DNA of 64,000 bases from Candidatus Aphodovivens avistercoris (GCA_018710945.1 DVIW01000004.1:1-64000), one strand, 5' to 3'; counted from the first letter of the stretch, positions 9,557 to 19,179 are shown. Notes: a model not told the origin generated them from the sequence alone. Translations and numbers: made by a program.

Positions 9557-10168
9557 CTACTTGCCGCCGTCCCAGCCGAAGCGACCCTCTTCGCGCAGGG
9601 CGTTCGGCATGAGCGGCGCATCGGGGTCGAAGCGGGCGGACACGTCCTCTTCGTCGTAGTACGCCGTCGCATGCGCCTGGCCGACGGCATCCAGCAGCGC
9701 GCCCTCGCCCGCCGCCGCACCACCTACCGCATCCGAGCCGTCTTCCGCAGCACCATCTGCCGCCAAGCCCTGCTCTGCCGCGTCGAGCAGCAGGCCCTCG
9801 GCCTCCGCCGGGTCGTCGGGAAGATCGACTCCGTAGGCTTCCGCCAACGCGCGCGCTTGCTGCTCGCGCAGCTCGGCGCGGGCGAAGTCGCACGCCATCA
9901 TGAGGTAGTGGGACTCAAGCAGCAGCGCGTGCGCCACGAAGCCCACCACCTTCGGGTCGGTTCCCGACACCTGCAGGATGCTGGCGATGGAATCAGGCGA
10001 CAGCGACAGCAGCACGTCGCCGTCCAGCTCGGTCGCGTCGCCGATGGCGCGCTCCAGCAGGTCGGCCGCGCCTTCGGGGTCCTTCTCCTTCTCCGCGCGG
10101 CGCACGACGATGCACACCGTCTGGAAGAAGCCCAGGATGAGCCTCATAAGGTAGTCGCGTTCAAACAT
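9557..10168 (-). CDS. DUF6483 family protein
   Basis: A 204-aa protein whose N-terminus, MFERDYLMRLILGFFQTV, matches the opening I associate with the DUF6483 family. A helical, acidic middle follows, with a Gly/Ala/Asp-rich segment near 160-185. There is no signal peptide or membrane segment. The start at 10168 follows AAGGAT. The 280 bp upstream (10169-10447) is G+C-rich and shows no gene or clear promoter. Function unknown. Confidence 0.6.
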   Translation of the reverse strand: MFERDYLMRLILGFFQTVCIVVRRAEKEKDPEGAADLLERAIGDATELDGDVLLSLSPDSIASILQVSGTDPKVVGFVAHALLLESHYLMMACDFARAELREQQARALAEAYGVDLPDDPAEAEGLLLDAAEQGLAADGAAEDGSDAVGGAAAGEGALLDAVGQAHATAYYDEEDVSARFDPDAPLMPNALREEGRFGWDGGK

Positions 10169-10447
10169 CGAATCATCCTTTCCGATCGGGCGCCGGACGC
10201 TGGACGGGCCGGGGCGCCCTCCCGTCGCGCCGCGATCCACAAACGATGCGCAGCGGCAAGGCGCGCAACGTGCGATCTCGTCCGATGCAGCATGCCGGCG
10301 CACCGCACCCTCGCGCGACAGACGGCGAGCCGCCCCCCGTTGCTCGCACGCCCCACGGGGCACGCCACGTCTGACCCCACCACGCAGCGTCCGCCGCAAC
10401 CAGCGCCCGACGTAAAACGTCCCGCATCGCAAGGCGCGCGCTGCGCC

Positions 10448-11563
10448 CTACGCCCCGAACCCCTTCGGGGGCGTGAGGCCCAAATGCTCGTAGGTGCGCT
10501 CAGTGGCCTGGCGTCCCTTCGGCGTGCGGATCATCAGGCCCTGCTGCATCAGGTACGGCTCGTACACGTCCTCCACCGTGTCGGTGTCCTCCGACAGCGC
10601 CGAGGCCAGCGTGGTCAGGCCCACTGGGCGGCCGGAGAACTGCACGGCCAGGATTTCCAGCAAGCGATTGTCCACCGCGTCAAGGCCCAGCGCGTCCACC
10701 TCGAAGAAGCTGAGCGCCTGCGCGGCCACATCCTCGTCTATCACGCCGTCCCCACGCACCTGCGCCCAGTCGCGCACGCGCTTGAGCAGGCGGTTCGCCA
10801 AACGCGGAGTGCCCCTGCTGCGGCGCGCGATTTCCAGGGCGCCGTCCTGGCACACCTCCACGCCCAGGATGGAAGCCGAGCGGCAGACGATGTTCGCCAG
10901 CTCGTCGGGCGTGTAGTACTGCAGGCGGAACGCAATGCCGAAGCGGTCGCGCAGCGGCCCGGTGAGCAAGCCGGTGCGCGTCGTCGCGCCGATGAGCGTG
11001 AAGTGCGGCAGATCGAGCCTGATGGAGCGCGCCGCCGGCCCTTTGCCCACCACGATGTCCAGCGCGAAATCCTCCAGCGCCGGATACAGCACTTCCTCCA
11101 CCATGCGGTTGAGGCGGTGGATCTCGTCGATGAACAGCACGTCGCCTTCCTCGAGGTTGGTGAGGATGGCCGCCAGATCGCCCGTGCGCTCGATGGCCGG
11201 GCCGCTGGTGGTGCGGATGTTCGCGCCCAGCTCGTTCGCCACCACCTGGGCGAGCGTCGTCTTGCCCAGGCCCGGAGGGCCGGAGAACAGGATGTGGTCC
11301 ACCGTCTCGCCGCGCTCCTGCGCCGCCTCGATGAGGATGGCCAGCGACTCTTTGATCTTCGTCTGGCCCAGGTAGTCACCCAAGCGCTTCGGCCGCAGGC
11401 TGCGGTCGAACGCAAGGTCGTCCTCTTGCAGCTCGGCAGACACCGTGCGCTGGCGCGCATCGGCGCGCGCGCCGCCCGCGCCCCATCCCGCGCTGCCGGC
11501 GCCCGATGCGCCGCCGGCCGCTTCGAACACGACCCCTTCCAGTTTCACGCCGTTTTCAGCCAT
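10448..11563 (-). CDS. ruvB: Holliday junction branch migration helicase RuvB
   Basis: AAA+ motor that, with RuvA, drives branch migration of Holliday junctions. Walker A is [10 protein letters not shown], Walker B is [10 protein letters not shown], and sensor and arginine-finger regions appear as [20 protein letters not shown] winged-helix C-terminus ends LGLTPPKG. The 371 aa include an N-terminal Gly/Ala-rich extension of about 30 residues before the usual start of homology near [10 protein letters not shown]. It is last in the ruvC-ruvA-ruvB run, 27 bp after ruvA. Confidence 0.95.
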   Translation of the reverse strand: MAENGVKLEGVVFEAAGGASGAGSAGWGAGGARADARQRTVSAELQEDDLAFDRSLRPKRLGDYLGQTKIKESLAILIEAAQERGETVDHILFSGPPGLGKTTLAQVVANELGANIRTTSGPAIERTGDLAAILTNLEEGDVLFIDEIHRLNRMVEEVLYPALEDFALDIVVGKGPAARSIRLDLPHFTLIGATTRTGLLTGPLRDRFGIAFRLQYYTPDELANIVCRSASILGVEVCQDGALEIARRSRGTPRLANRLLKRVRDWAQVRGDGVIDEDVAAQALSFFEVDALGLDAVDNRLLEILAVQFSGRPVGLTTLASALSEDTDTVEDVYEPYLMQQGLMIRTPKGRQATERTYEHLGLTPPKGFGA

Positions 11564-11590
11564 GGCTCCCTACACGCTTTCGCCGCACAC

Positions 11591-12199
11591 CTACGATGCG
11601 GATCCTAATCGTTTCAACGCGTATTTTAGCAGCGCTTCCGCATCGGCATCCTCCGGCGCTCCCTTCAGCGACAAATCGACTTCGGCGGAGGTGAACCCCA
11701 TCGACAGCAGCGCCTCGCGCGCGCCCTGCATCCCGGCAGACGAAGCGCCGGCGGCCGGTGCGGCGCCCTGGGCGTCGAACAGCTGGCCGATGCCGTGGTC
11801 GAGCGAGCCCTTCAACTCCAGGATGATGCGCGACGCCATCTTCTTCCCCACGCCGGGAACGCGCTGCACCGCCGCCACGTCCTGCGCGGCGATGGCGGAG
11901 GCCAGCGCCTGCGGCGACGGGAACGTGGAAAGCGCCGCCAGCGCCACCTTCGGACCGACGCCGCTGACGCCGATCAGCTGCTCGAACAGCGCCTGCTCTT
12001 CCATCGAAAGGAAGCCGAACAGCGCCATGCCGTCCTCGCGCACCTGCAGATGCGTGTGCACCTGCACCGGCTGGCCCGCCTCCGGCAGCTTCGCCAGACT
12101 TGCCTGGGACATGCCGACGGCGAAACCCACGCCGTTCACCTCGACGAATGCGGTGTCGGCGGTCTTGCCCGCCAAAACGCCCTTCAAAAACGCGATCAT
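11591..12199 (-). CDS. ruvA: Holliday junction DNA-binding protein RuvA
   Basis: Binds four-way junctions and loads RuvB. The OB-fold N-terminus is MIAFLKGVLAGK. Two helix-hairpin-helix motifs are visible as GVSGVGPKVALAAL and RVPGVGKKMASRIILEL. The C-terminal domain III (EALLSMGFTSAEVD) contacts RuvB. Length 202 aa is normal. Its ATG overlaps the ruvC stop by 4 bases. Confidence 0.95.
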   Translation of the reverse strand: MIAFLKGVLAGKTADTAFVEVNGVGFAVGMSQASLAKLPEAGQPVQVHTHLQVREDGMALFGFLSMEEQALFEQLIGVSGVGPKVALAALSTFPSPQALASAIAAQDVAAVQRVPGVGKKMASRIILELKGSLDHGIGQLFDAQGAAPAAGASSAGMQGAREALLSMGFTSAEVDLSLKGAPEDADAEALLKYALKRLGSAS

Positions 12200-12936
12200 G
12201 CCCGTCCTTCCCGAACCCGTGCCAACAGCTCCGCGCGCGCCGCCGAACCGCGGTGCGCCGCCGATGCGGCACCCGATGCTGCAGCCGCGCCCGACGCTCC
12301 GTCATCCTGCGCCGCTGCCGAATGCGCTCCGTCTGCAGCGATGCCGCCATCCGCCCTCGCGCGCCGCGCGGCCGCCTGTGCCTCGTCCCGCGCCAACGCC
12401 GCGGCCACCAGCGCGTCGAGCCCGCCTGCGCCCGCGCCGCCCGCGCTTGCCGGCCCGTCGTGCGTCGTGTAGCAGATGGCGGCTGCCAGCGCGTCGGAGG
12501 CGTGGTCGGGCTTCGGCTCGTGATCGAGCGAGAGCAGCTTGCGCACCATGTACTGCACCTGCTCCTTCTCCGCAGAGCCGGTTCCCACCACCGCCAGCTT
12601 TATCTGGCGCGGCGTGAACTCGCCCACGTCCAGCCCGCCTTCCGCGCAGGCCACCAGCGCCGCGCCGCGCGCCTGCCCGGTGGCGAACGCGGCGGTGATG
12701 TTCTGCCCGAACCACACTGTCTCGATGCCCACGCACGTCGGCGCGAAACGCTCGATGACGGCACCCATCTGCTCGTGAATCAGCTTGAGGCGCTGCGCCA
12801 GCGGCTGGGAGGTGTCGGTGGAGATGCAGCCATACGCGACGCACGAAAGGCGCGACCCGCGCTGCAGCACGACGCCCCAGCCCGTGTTAGCCAGGCCGGG
12901 GTCGATGCCCAACACGATGCGCTCTTTGGACGACAT
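12196..12936 (-). CDS. ruvC: Holliday junction resolvase RuvC with Ala-rich C-terminal extension
   Basis: Endonuclease that cuts Holliday junctions symmetrically. Catalytic acidic residues are seen in GIDPGLANTGW (first Asp), GIETVWFG (Glu) and KPDHASDALAAAIC (two Asp). The start MSSKERIVLGID at 12936 follows GGGGAGGG. The 246 aa exceed the usual 160-190: after about residue 180 there is a low-complexity Ala/Arg/Gly extension that ends LLARVREGRA. It overlaps ruvA by 4 bases. A -10-like TATAAA lies at 13105-13110. Confidence 0.93.
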   Translation of the reverse strand: MSSKERIVLGIDPGLANTGWGVVLQRGSRLSCVAYGCISTDTSQPLAQRLKLIHEQMGAVIERFAPTCVGIETVWFGQNITAAFATGQARGAALVACAEGGLDVGEFTPRQIKLAVVGTGSAEKEQVQYMVRKLLSLDHEPKPDHASDALAAAICYTTHDGPASAGGAGAGGLDALVAAALARDEAQAAARRARADGGIAADGAHSAAAQDDGASGAAAASGAASAAHRGSAARAELLARVREGRA

Positions 12937-13181
12937 CGCCCTCCCCTCTTCGCCAGTCTTTGCAGCAGCGGCACCCACGACGCCGCTTCGCCCCTTCGCG
13001 TTTCCAGCGGCACGCAGACGCCGGCTTGCCCCGCTTCGCTCCTCGCCTCAGCGGAGTCCCGCTTCGGCCTTTCGCTTCGGCGCCGCGCCTGTTTCGGCCC
13101 TTGCTTTATACCAAACGCATGTTCGCAATAATAGCATACCGTGCACGGACGAGACGGGCATCCTCCCTCTTTCCGCGCAAG

Positions 13182-13417
13182 ACGTTCTTTTCTTCCGAAA
13201 ACCAGACGCTTCGCACCTCGAAATGCGGAAAAGGCAGAGAAAAGTACGTCAGCGAACGGAATCAACGGCGCCGGAAGAACAAGGGAAATCGCGCGACCTG
13301 GGAAAACGCCGCCATTCGATTCCCGATTCGCGCGCAGCTTCCTCTCGGCGGGTACTTTTCTCGCCAAAACCGGGCCCCGAATGCTCGGGAATGCGCAAAA
13401 GCAAGAGGAAAGAACGT
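13182..13417. repeat. Inverted pair of diverged 66-bp repeats
   Basis: One unit (13182-13247, plus) runs from ACGTTCTTTTCT to GAGAAAAGTAC. A second unit (13352-13417, minus) runs from ACGTTCTTTCCTC to GAGAAAAGTAC. Both are exactly 66 bp with conserved ends and a diverged middle. They occupy the otherwise gene-free gap between ruvC and the yebC terminator (12937-13454). Confidence 0.55.
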
Positions 13418-13454
13418 TGGGGGTCGGGAGCACCTTCACCCCCTCCCAACACGC

Positions 13455-13486
13455 AAAAAGCCGGGACGGCGGACCGTCCCGGCTTT
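13455..13486 (-). terminator. Rho-independent terminator of yebC
   Basis: On the minus strand a perfect stem of about 13 bp (AAAGCCGGGACGG and its complement) with a 4-base loop is followed by TTTTTG. Between it and the yebC stop the 16-mer CGTTGTCGTCGCAGGT occurs twice (13496-13511 and 13530-13545). Confidence 0.9.
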
Positions 13487-13546
13487 CCAAAATCACGTTG
13501 TCGTCGCAGGTCCGCCCTCCTGCCGAACCCGTTGTCGTCGCAGGTG

Positions 13547-14350
13547 CTACTCCTCGTCGAGCGCTGCGGCGATCTCGTCGGTGATGTCCATGGTGTGGTA
13601 GACGTTCTGCAGGTCCTCAAGCTCCTCCAGCTTGTCGATGAGGCGCATGACCTTCTTCGCGTCGGCCACGCTCACCGCGGTGGGGGTGGTGGCCTCCATG
13701 GTCAGCTCGGCGCCCTTCACCTGGATACCCTGCTCTTCGATGCCCTTCTTCACGGCCATCAGGTCGGTGGGGCCGGTGTAGACGATCCACTCGTCCTCGG
13801 CGTCCTCGTAGTCATCGCCGCCAGCCTCGGCCACGGCCATCATGAACTCTTCCTCGTCGGCGGCGGCGCCGTTGGGCTCCATGCCCGCCTTCTTGCCTTC
13901 GCCCTCGATCTCCTTCGGGACCATGATCTGGCCCTTGCGCTCGAACTGGAACGCCACGGAGCCGGAGGTGCCCAGGCTGCCGCCCGCATGGGTGAACGCG
14001 CTGCGCACGTCAGCGGCGGTGCGGTTGCGGTTGTCGGTCAGCGCCTCGCAGTACACGGCGATGCCGGCCGGGCCGTAGCCCTCGTAGACCACCGTCTCGT
14101 AGTTGGCCGCGTCCTTGCCGCTGCCGAACGCCTTGTCGATAGCGGTCTTGATCTTGTCCTTCGGCAGGGAGTAACCCTTCGCCTTCTCGATAGCGGCCGC
14201 CAGGGAGGCGTTGTTCTCGGGATTCGGGTCACCGCCCTCCTTCGCCGCCACCGTGATGTTGCGGGACAGCTTGGAGAACAAGGCCGAACGCTTCGCGTCC
14301 TGCGCCGCCTTACGATGCTTCGTGGTAGCCCATTTTGAATGCCCAGACAT
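13547..14350 (-). CDS. yebC: YebC/PmpR (TACO1) family protein
   Basis: A 267-aa member of a family described both as DNA-binding regulators and as translation factors that help ribosomes through difficult sequences. The N-terminus MSGHSKWATTKHRKAAQDAKR and the segments NVPKDxI-like YSLPKDKIKTAIDKA and YEGYGPAGIAVYCEALTDNRNRT are diagnostic. The C-terminus is acidic and somewhat longer than usual. The start is 8 bases after AAAGG. An extended -10 (TGATAGAAT) lies at 14387-14395 on the minus strand. Confidence 0.9.
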   Translation of the reverse strand: MSGHSKWATTKHRKAAQDAKRSALFSKLSRNITVAAKEGGDPNPENNASLAAAIEKAKGYSLPKDKIKTAIDKAFGSGKDAANYETVVYEGYGPAGIAVYCEALTDNRNRTAADVRSAFTHAGGSLGTSGSVAFQFERKGQIMVPKEIEGEGKKAGMEPNGAAADEEEFMMAVAEAGGDDYEDAEDEWIVYTGPTDLMAVKKGIEEQGIQVKGAELTMEATTPTAVSVADAKKVMRLIDKLEELEDLQNVYHTMDITDEIAAALDEE

Positions 14351-14515
14351 AACCGTACCTTTCGATGTTGCTGTTGCCAACGGCGCATTCTATCACACGC
14401 GCCAACAGCTGCGGAACAGACCAGGGGCATCCTTCGTAGGAACTGCAGAACAGGGCGAACGCAACGCGGGCGCGAAGAACGAGCGCAGGCGCCGAAGCAG
14501 GCACGAACGCCAGCC

Positions 14516-15970
14516 CTAGCGCACCTGGACCACCTGCATGACGTTGGTGGCCGACACGCCCTGGTACCCCGAGCGCAGGTCCTCGCAGGGAGCGGTTTCC
14601 GGGTCGCCCGCCGTCACCACCGCCAGATCGCCGGGCTTCGCGAAGCCGCACGCGCGCACCTTCTCCACGGCGTTGCCCAGCACCTCCCGCATGCCGCCCT
14701 GCATGTCGTCAAGCAGCGGAGTAACGCCCCAACTCAGCATCATCTGGCGCATGACGCGCGCATCGGGCGTGACAGCGTAGATGGGCATGCGCGGTCGCAG
14801 GTTCGAGATGAGCCGCGCCGTGCGCCCCGACACCGTGGGGGCGATGATGCACGCGGCGTCCAGCGTTTCCGCCGTCTGAACTGCGGCTATGCCCACCGCA
14901 AGCGAGGCGCGGGCATGTGTGCGGCGCCGGTCGGGCAGGGCGTCGTCGAACAGGTGCGGCTCGGTTTCGGCCGCGATGCGCGCCATCGTGCGCACGGCCT
15001 CCACCGGATGGCGCCCCGAGGCCGTCTCGCCCGAAAGCATTACGCAGTCGGTGCCATCGTAGATGGCGTTGGCGACGTCGGCCACCTCCGCGCGCGTGGG
15101 GCGCGGATTGCGGATCATCGAATCGAGCATCTGCGTGGCCGTGATGACCGGCTTCGATTCGCGGTTGCACAGGTGGATGATCTCTTTCTGCAGGTACGGC
15201 ACGCGGTACGCCGGCACCTCCACGCCCAAATCGCCGCGGGCCACCATGATGCCGTCGGCCTCCAGCACGATGTCGCGGATGTTGTCCAGCGCGCCCGCCG
15301 CCTCTATCTTGGCGATGACGCCGATGCCCGCGCCGCCGTGCTCGGCCAAAAAGCGCTTGATCTCGCGCACCCCCGCCCCGTCGCGAACGAACGACGCGGC
15401 CACCACGTCGACGCCCTGCTCGATGCCGAACAGCAGGTCGGCGCGATCTTGGTCGGTCACCGCCGGAAGCGGCAGCTGCACGCCCGGGACGTTGATGGAC
15501 TTGCGCTGTCCCAGCACGCCGTCGTTTTGCACCTGGCACTCGATGTCGGCGCCGGAAAGGCGCGTGACGACAAGCTCTATCAGCCCGTCGTCCAAAAGCA
15601 GGAGCGCGCCCAGCGCAAGGCTGTCGGCCAGATCGGCGCAGCTCTGCCATACACGCCCGTCGCTGCCGTCCGCGCCGGCATCGGACGTGAGCACGAGCGT
15701 TTGCCCTGCCCGCAGCGTCAGCGGGCGCCCTTCGGCCAGCATGCCGGTACGGATCTCGGGCCCTTTGGTGTCCAGCATGATGGCGCAGGGGATACCCGTC
15801 TGCGCGCTTTGGCGGCGCACCGCCGCGATCCGGCGGGCGTGCTCTTCGTGGCTGCCGTGGCTGAAGTTGAGTCGCGCCACGTTCATCCCGGCGTCAAGCA
15901 GGTCGCGCAGCGCATCGTCGCCGTCCACCGCCGGCCCCAACGTGCATACGATCTTCGTGCGACGCGCCAT
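14516..15970 (-). CDS. pyk: Pyruvate kinase
   Basis: Makes pyruvate and ATP from phosphoenolpyruvate and ADP. Motifs in order: MNVARLNFSHG, MLDTKGPEIRTG, a B-domain, VMVARGDLGVEVP, the signature ITATQMLDSMIRNPRPTRAE, and VMLSGETASGRHPVEAV. A C-terminal allosteric-type domain follows. Length is 484 aa. I start at MARRTKIVCTLGP (15970) after GGGGAT; the longer in-frame extension runs through the promoter. A clear -10 box lies 46 bases upstream. No terminator is evident downstream. Confidence 0.95.
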   Translation of the reverse strand: MARRTKIVCTLGPAVDGDDALRDLLDAGMNVARLNFSHGSHEEHARRIAAVRRQSAQTGIPCAIMLDTKGPEIRTGMLAEGRPLTLRAGQTLVLTSDAGADGSDGRVWQSCADLADSLALGALLLLDDGLIELVVTRLSGADIECQVQNDGVLGQRKSINVPGVQLPLPAVTDQDRADLLFGIEQGVDVVAASFVRDGAGVREIKRFLAEHGGAGIGVIAKIEAAGALDNIRDIVLEADGIMVARGDLGVEVPAYRVPYLQKEIIHLCNRESKPVITATQMLDSMIRNPRPTRAEVADVANAIYDGTDCVMLSGETASGRHPVEAVRTMARIAAETEPHLFDDALPDRRRTHARASLAVGIAAVQTAETLDAACIIAPTVSGRTARLISNLRPRMPIYAVTPDARVMRQMMLSWGVTPLLDDMQGGMREVLGNAVEKVRACGFAKPGDLAVVTAGDPETAPCEDLRSGYQGVSATNVMQVVQVR

Positions 15971-15991
15971 CGCATCCCCTTCCAACGAAAC

Positions 15992-16045
15992 GGCCCCGCT
16001 TTCCTGCCCTGCCCCATTATACGGAGCCGGCCGGAAAGCGGGGCC
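15992..16045 (-). promoter_or_regulatory. pyk promoter enclosed by a 13-bp inverted repeat
   Basis: Perfect -10 TATAAT (minus strand, 16016-16021) lies between two arms of a perfect 13-bp inverted repeat: GGCCCCGCTTTCC at 15992-16004 and its complement at 16033-16045. The spacer is 28 bases. No good -35 is visible. The repeat may be an operator. Confidence 0.6.
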
Positions 16046-16118
16046 CAAAGCCAAGACGCGAAATCGGAACGGGAAGCTGCCCGCAATCGCCCGCAGCCTC
16101 CCGCGCGAGCGGCGAAGC

Positions 16119-16628
16119 CTACGCCTGCTCGTCGCGCAGCCACAGGCCGGTCTTGCCGCCGTCCTTCTTCAGCAGGCGCACGTCCACGATCTCCATGCCG
16201 CGGTCCACCGCCTTGCACATGTCGTAGACGGTCAGGCAGGCGATGGACGCTGCGGTGAGCGCCTCCATCTCGATGCCCGTCTTGCCGGTGACGCCGCAGG
16301 TGCACGTCACGTGAATGCCCACGCGGCCGTCTTCACGGTCGCCCGGCTGGATGGGATCGCATTCGACCTTCGCCTTGGTGATGTTGAGCGGATGGCACAT
16401 GGGGATGAGGCTGCTGGTCTGCTTGGCCCCCATCACGCCGGCCACGCGCGCGCACGCCAGCACGTCGCCCTTGGCGGCCTTGCCCTCCACGATGAGCGCC
16501 AGCGTCTCGGGGTGCATGAGGATGGAGCCTTCCGCCACCGCAATGCGCTCCGTGTCGGGTTTGGCGGACACGTCCACCATGCGGACGTCGCCCTTTTCGT
16601 CGATGTGGGTGAGTTTCTGGTCGGTCAT
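16119..16628 (-). CDS. moaC: Cyclic pyranopterin monophosphate synthase MoaC
   Basis: Second enzyme of molybdenum cofactor synthesis. It converts the MoaA product 3',8-cyclo-GTP to cyclic pyranopterin monophosphate. Motifs: VRMVDVSAKPDTERIA near the N-terminus, IPMCHPLNI, and GVTGKTGIEMEALTAASIACLTVYDMCKA with the catalytic lysines and aspartate. 169 aa is normal. It lies 111 bp after moaA and is probably cotranscribed with it; AAAGG precedes the start by 8 bases. Confidence 0.95.
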   Translation of the reverse strand: MTDQKLTHIDEKGDVRMVDVSAKPDTERIAVAEGSILMHPETLALIVEGKAAKGDVLACARVAGVMGAKQTSSLIPMCHPLNITKAKVECDPIQPGDREDGRVGIHVTCTCGVTGKTGIEMEALTAASIACLTVYDMCKAVDRGMEIVDVRLLKKDGGKTGLWLRDEQA

Positions 16629-16739
16629 GTTGGTTGCCTTTCTGCTGATCGAATGGCTCGATTCGGAAAACGTCAGCGGTGCGGAGCAATACGGTGCGGT
16701 GCGGCGCGGCGAAGCGGAACGGCGCGCGGTCGCAAGCCC

Positions 16740-17741
16740 CTAACCGCCGATCTGGCTCATGCCACGCTCCGTCCCCACCTTATTGTGATGCTCGTCGGGC
16801 TTGGCCCGCAGCGTGGTGGCGAACACGTCGCGCACCGCGTCGTCGTCGCCAGAGCGCAACGGAGTGCGCACGTCGAACTCCAGGTCGGAGAACAGGCACG
16901 GGCGCAGCTTGCCGTCGGCGGTAAGGCGCACGCGGTTGCATTGCGCGCAGAAGTGGTTCGACAGCGCCGAGATGAAGCCCACCGTTCCCTGCGCGCCGGG
17001 GAACTCCCAGTAGCGCGCCGGACCCCAGCCGAGCGGCTTGTCGTCGTCGGCGGGCACGAGCTCGGACATGCCCTGCTCACGCGCTTGCGCATTGATGGCG
17101 GCAAGCACCTCTTCGTTGGGAACCACGTCCTGGGGGCCCCAGCCGCAGCCGTCCACGCCGGAGCTTTCGCCCACCGGCATGTACTCGATGAAGCGCACGT
17201 GCAGCGGACGGTCAACCGACAGGCGCGCGAAGGCCAGGTAATCCTGGTTCAGGCTGCGCACGGTGACGGCGTTGATCTTCACCGGGTCGAAGCCCGCCTC
17301 CAGGGCCGCCTCGATGCCGTCAAGCGTCTGCTGCAGCTTGCCGCGGCGCGTGATGTATTCGAACTGGGCGGGGTCGAGCGTGTCCAGCGAGATGTTCACG
17401 CGCGAGAGGCCCGCGCGCTTCAGATCGTCGACCATCTTCGGCAGCAACACGCCGTTGGTGGTCATCGACACGTTCTCGATGCCGGGCGTGTGCGCGATCT
17501 CGTGCACCAGGTCGACCACACCCAGGCGCACGAGCGGCTCGCCGCCGGTGAGGCGCACGCTCTTGATGCCCATGCCGGCGGCGATGCGCACCAGATGGGC
17601 CATTTCCTCGATGCGCAGGATCTCGTCGTGCGGCAGGCTGCACACGCCCTCTTCCGGCATGCAGTAGATGCAGCGGAAGTTGCAGCGGTCGGTCAGCGAG
17701 ATGCGCAGGTACTCGATGGTGCGCCCCAACCCGTCTTTCAT
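16740..17741 (-). CDS. moaA: GTP 3',8-cyclase MoaA
   Basis: Radical SAM enzyme that starts molybdenum cofactor synthesis from GTP. The N-terminal 4Fe-4S site is CNFRCIYC (CxxxCxxC). The SAM-binding segment is RLTGGEPLVR. The C-terminal cluster cysteines are in FCAQCNRVRL and, about 14 residues later, LRPCLF. The usual C-terminal GG tail appears as SQIGG. Length 333 aa is normal. AAGGAG sits 6 bases before the start. It heads the moaA-moaC unit, next to the molybdate transporter genes that supply the metal. Confidence 0.95.
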   Translation of the reverse strand: MKDGLGRTIEYLRISLTDRCNFRCIYCMPEEGVCSLPHDEILRIEEMAHLVRIAAGMGIKSVRLTGGEPLVRLGVVDLVHEIAHTPGIENVSMTTNGVLLPKMVDDLKRAGLSRVNISLDTLDPAQFEYITRRGKLQQTLDGIEAALEAGFDPVKINAVTVRSLNQDYLAFARLSVDRPLHVRFIEYMPVGESSGVDGCGWGPQDVVPNEEVLAAINAQAREQGMSELVPADDDKPLGWGPARYWEFPGAQGTVGFISALSNHFCAQCNRVRLTADGKLRPCLFSDLEFDVRTPLRSGDDDAVRDVFATTLRAKPDEHHNKVGTERGMSQIGG

Positions 17742-17826
17742 GGACGTCTCCTTGTCGCAGCGGCGCCCTTACGGCATGCGGCGTGCAGCCGATGCGGCGT
17801 CGCGGTTTCGTCGATTTCCGCAATCC

Positions 17827-17855
17827 ATTATAGGCGAAGGCGATTCATTCCCAAA
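17827..17855 (-). promoter_or_regulatory. moaA promoter
   Basis: On the minus strand TTTGGG (17850-17855) is followed after 17 bases by a perfect TATAAT (17827-17832). The leader to moaA is about 80 bases. I see none of the helical architecture of a Moco riboswitch in it. Confidence 0.6.
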
Positions 17856-17963
17856 CGAAATTGTTTGCGCGCGAGAACAAAAGATGCCCCGCAGGCCGCC
17901 AAGGGACGAAAAGCGGAAGCGGCGCGCCGCGGGAACCCGTTGCGCGGCGGGCGCCGCTGAGCG

Positions 17964-19073
17964 CTAGCGGGCAACCAGGTACACTTTGTCGGAGGGGATG
18001 CGAATCCACAGCTCGTCGCCCACCTGCGGCAGCGCATCGGGGCCTTCCGTCTTGGGGACGCGCCAAAACAGATGCTGGTGCAGGTACTTCATCTCGTCCT
18101 CGTCGGGCTGCACCGTGGGCACCTCGCGCTCGTCGCGGTCGAGGAAACCCAGCAGCACGGTGCGCTCGAAACGCGAATCGCTCGTGCGGTCCACGCGCAC
18201 GCGGAAGCAGTTGCGCCCCGGCCCGTCCACGCGCTCCAGGTAGCGGGCGCGCACGCCCAGGTACGCCGCGTCGTCGGCCACCGGATCGTCCACCTCCACC
18301 GTCACGCCCCACTTCGCCGACCACACGCTCTTCGCATCCGCGCGCACGACGGGCGTGGCGTTCTTGCAGCCGGACAGCTTCAGCGCCGCCACGGACTTCG
18401 GGCTGTTCACCAGCTCGTCGCCGGTATCGATCTCCATGATGCGCCCGGAGTCCACCACCGCGATGCGGTCGCAGAACCGCAGCGCCTCGTCGATGTCGTG
18501 GCTCACGTACAGCACGGTGCCGTCGAAGGCGCTGAACAGGCTCACGAGGTTCTGCTCCAGCACCTCTTTTAGATGCGCGTCCAAAGCGGAGAACGGCTCG
18601 TCCAGCATGAGGATGCCGGGCTTCGCCGCCAACATGCGCGCCAGCGCCACGCGCTGCTGCTGGCCGCCCGACAGCTGGCTGGGGTAACGCTCGTCGAAGC
18701 CCTGCAAGCCGAAGCGCTTCAGCTCGCGCTGCACGATGGCGTCGCGATCGGCCTTCGACGCGTCGCGCCCGATGCCCGCCGCCACGTTCTGCGCCACCGT
18801 CAGGTTGGGGAACAGCATGTAGTTCTGGAACAGCAGCGCCGTCTTGCGCTCCTGCGGCGTAAGGTTGATGCGGGCCGCCGAGTCGAAGAACACCTTCCCG
18901 TTCACCACGATGCGCCCCTCGTCCGGCGTCTCGATGCCCGCAACGCAGCGCATGGTCAGGCTCTTTCCGCACCCCGATTCGCCGAGAAACCCCAGCGTCT
19001 CGTCGCCTGCGGAAAACGCCACCTCCAACGTGAACCCCTTGAAGGCCTTCCTGATGTCCACTTCCAAACTCAT
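17964..19073 (-). CDS. modC: Molybdate ABC transporter ATP-binding protein ModC
   Basis: ATPase of the molybdate (possibly tungstate) importer, cytoplasmic side of the membrane. Walker A is GESGCGKS, the signature LSGGQQQRVALARML, Walker B ILMLDEPFSALD, and the switch His is in YVSHDIDEAL. The C-terminal third (about 240-369) is an accessory domain where TOBE/MOP-type oxyanion-binding folds are found in relatives. It is third in modA-modB-modC but separated from modB by 232 bp that contain a family I structured repeat. Confidence 0.9.
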   Translation of the reverse strand: MSLEVDIRKAFKGFTLEVAFSAGDETLGFLGESGCGKSLTMRCVAGIETPDEGRIVVNGKVFFDSAARINLTPQERKTALLFQNYMLFPNLTVAQNVAAGIGRDASKADRDAIVQRELKRFGLQGFDERYPSQLSGGQQQRVALARMLAAKPGILMLDEPFSALDAHLKEVLEQNLVSLFSAFDGTVLYVSHDIDEALRFCDRIAVVDSGRIMEIDTGDELVNSPKSVAALKLSGCKNATPVVRADAKSVWSAKWGVTVEVDDPVADDAAYLGVRARYLERVDGPGRNCFRVRVDRTSDSRFERTVLLGFLDRDEREVPTVQPDEDEMKYLHQHLFWRVPKTEGPDALPQVGDELWIRIPSDKVYLVAR

Positions 19074-19179
19074 ACCCGCACCCTAACTCGCAACCGTCCA
19101 ACCACAACGCCACCCGCAGCCCGCTCCCCCCTTCCAGCACGTGAATACCGCCTTCGGGAGGGACATTCATCATCCTGTC

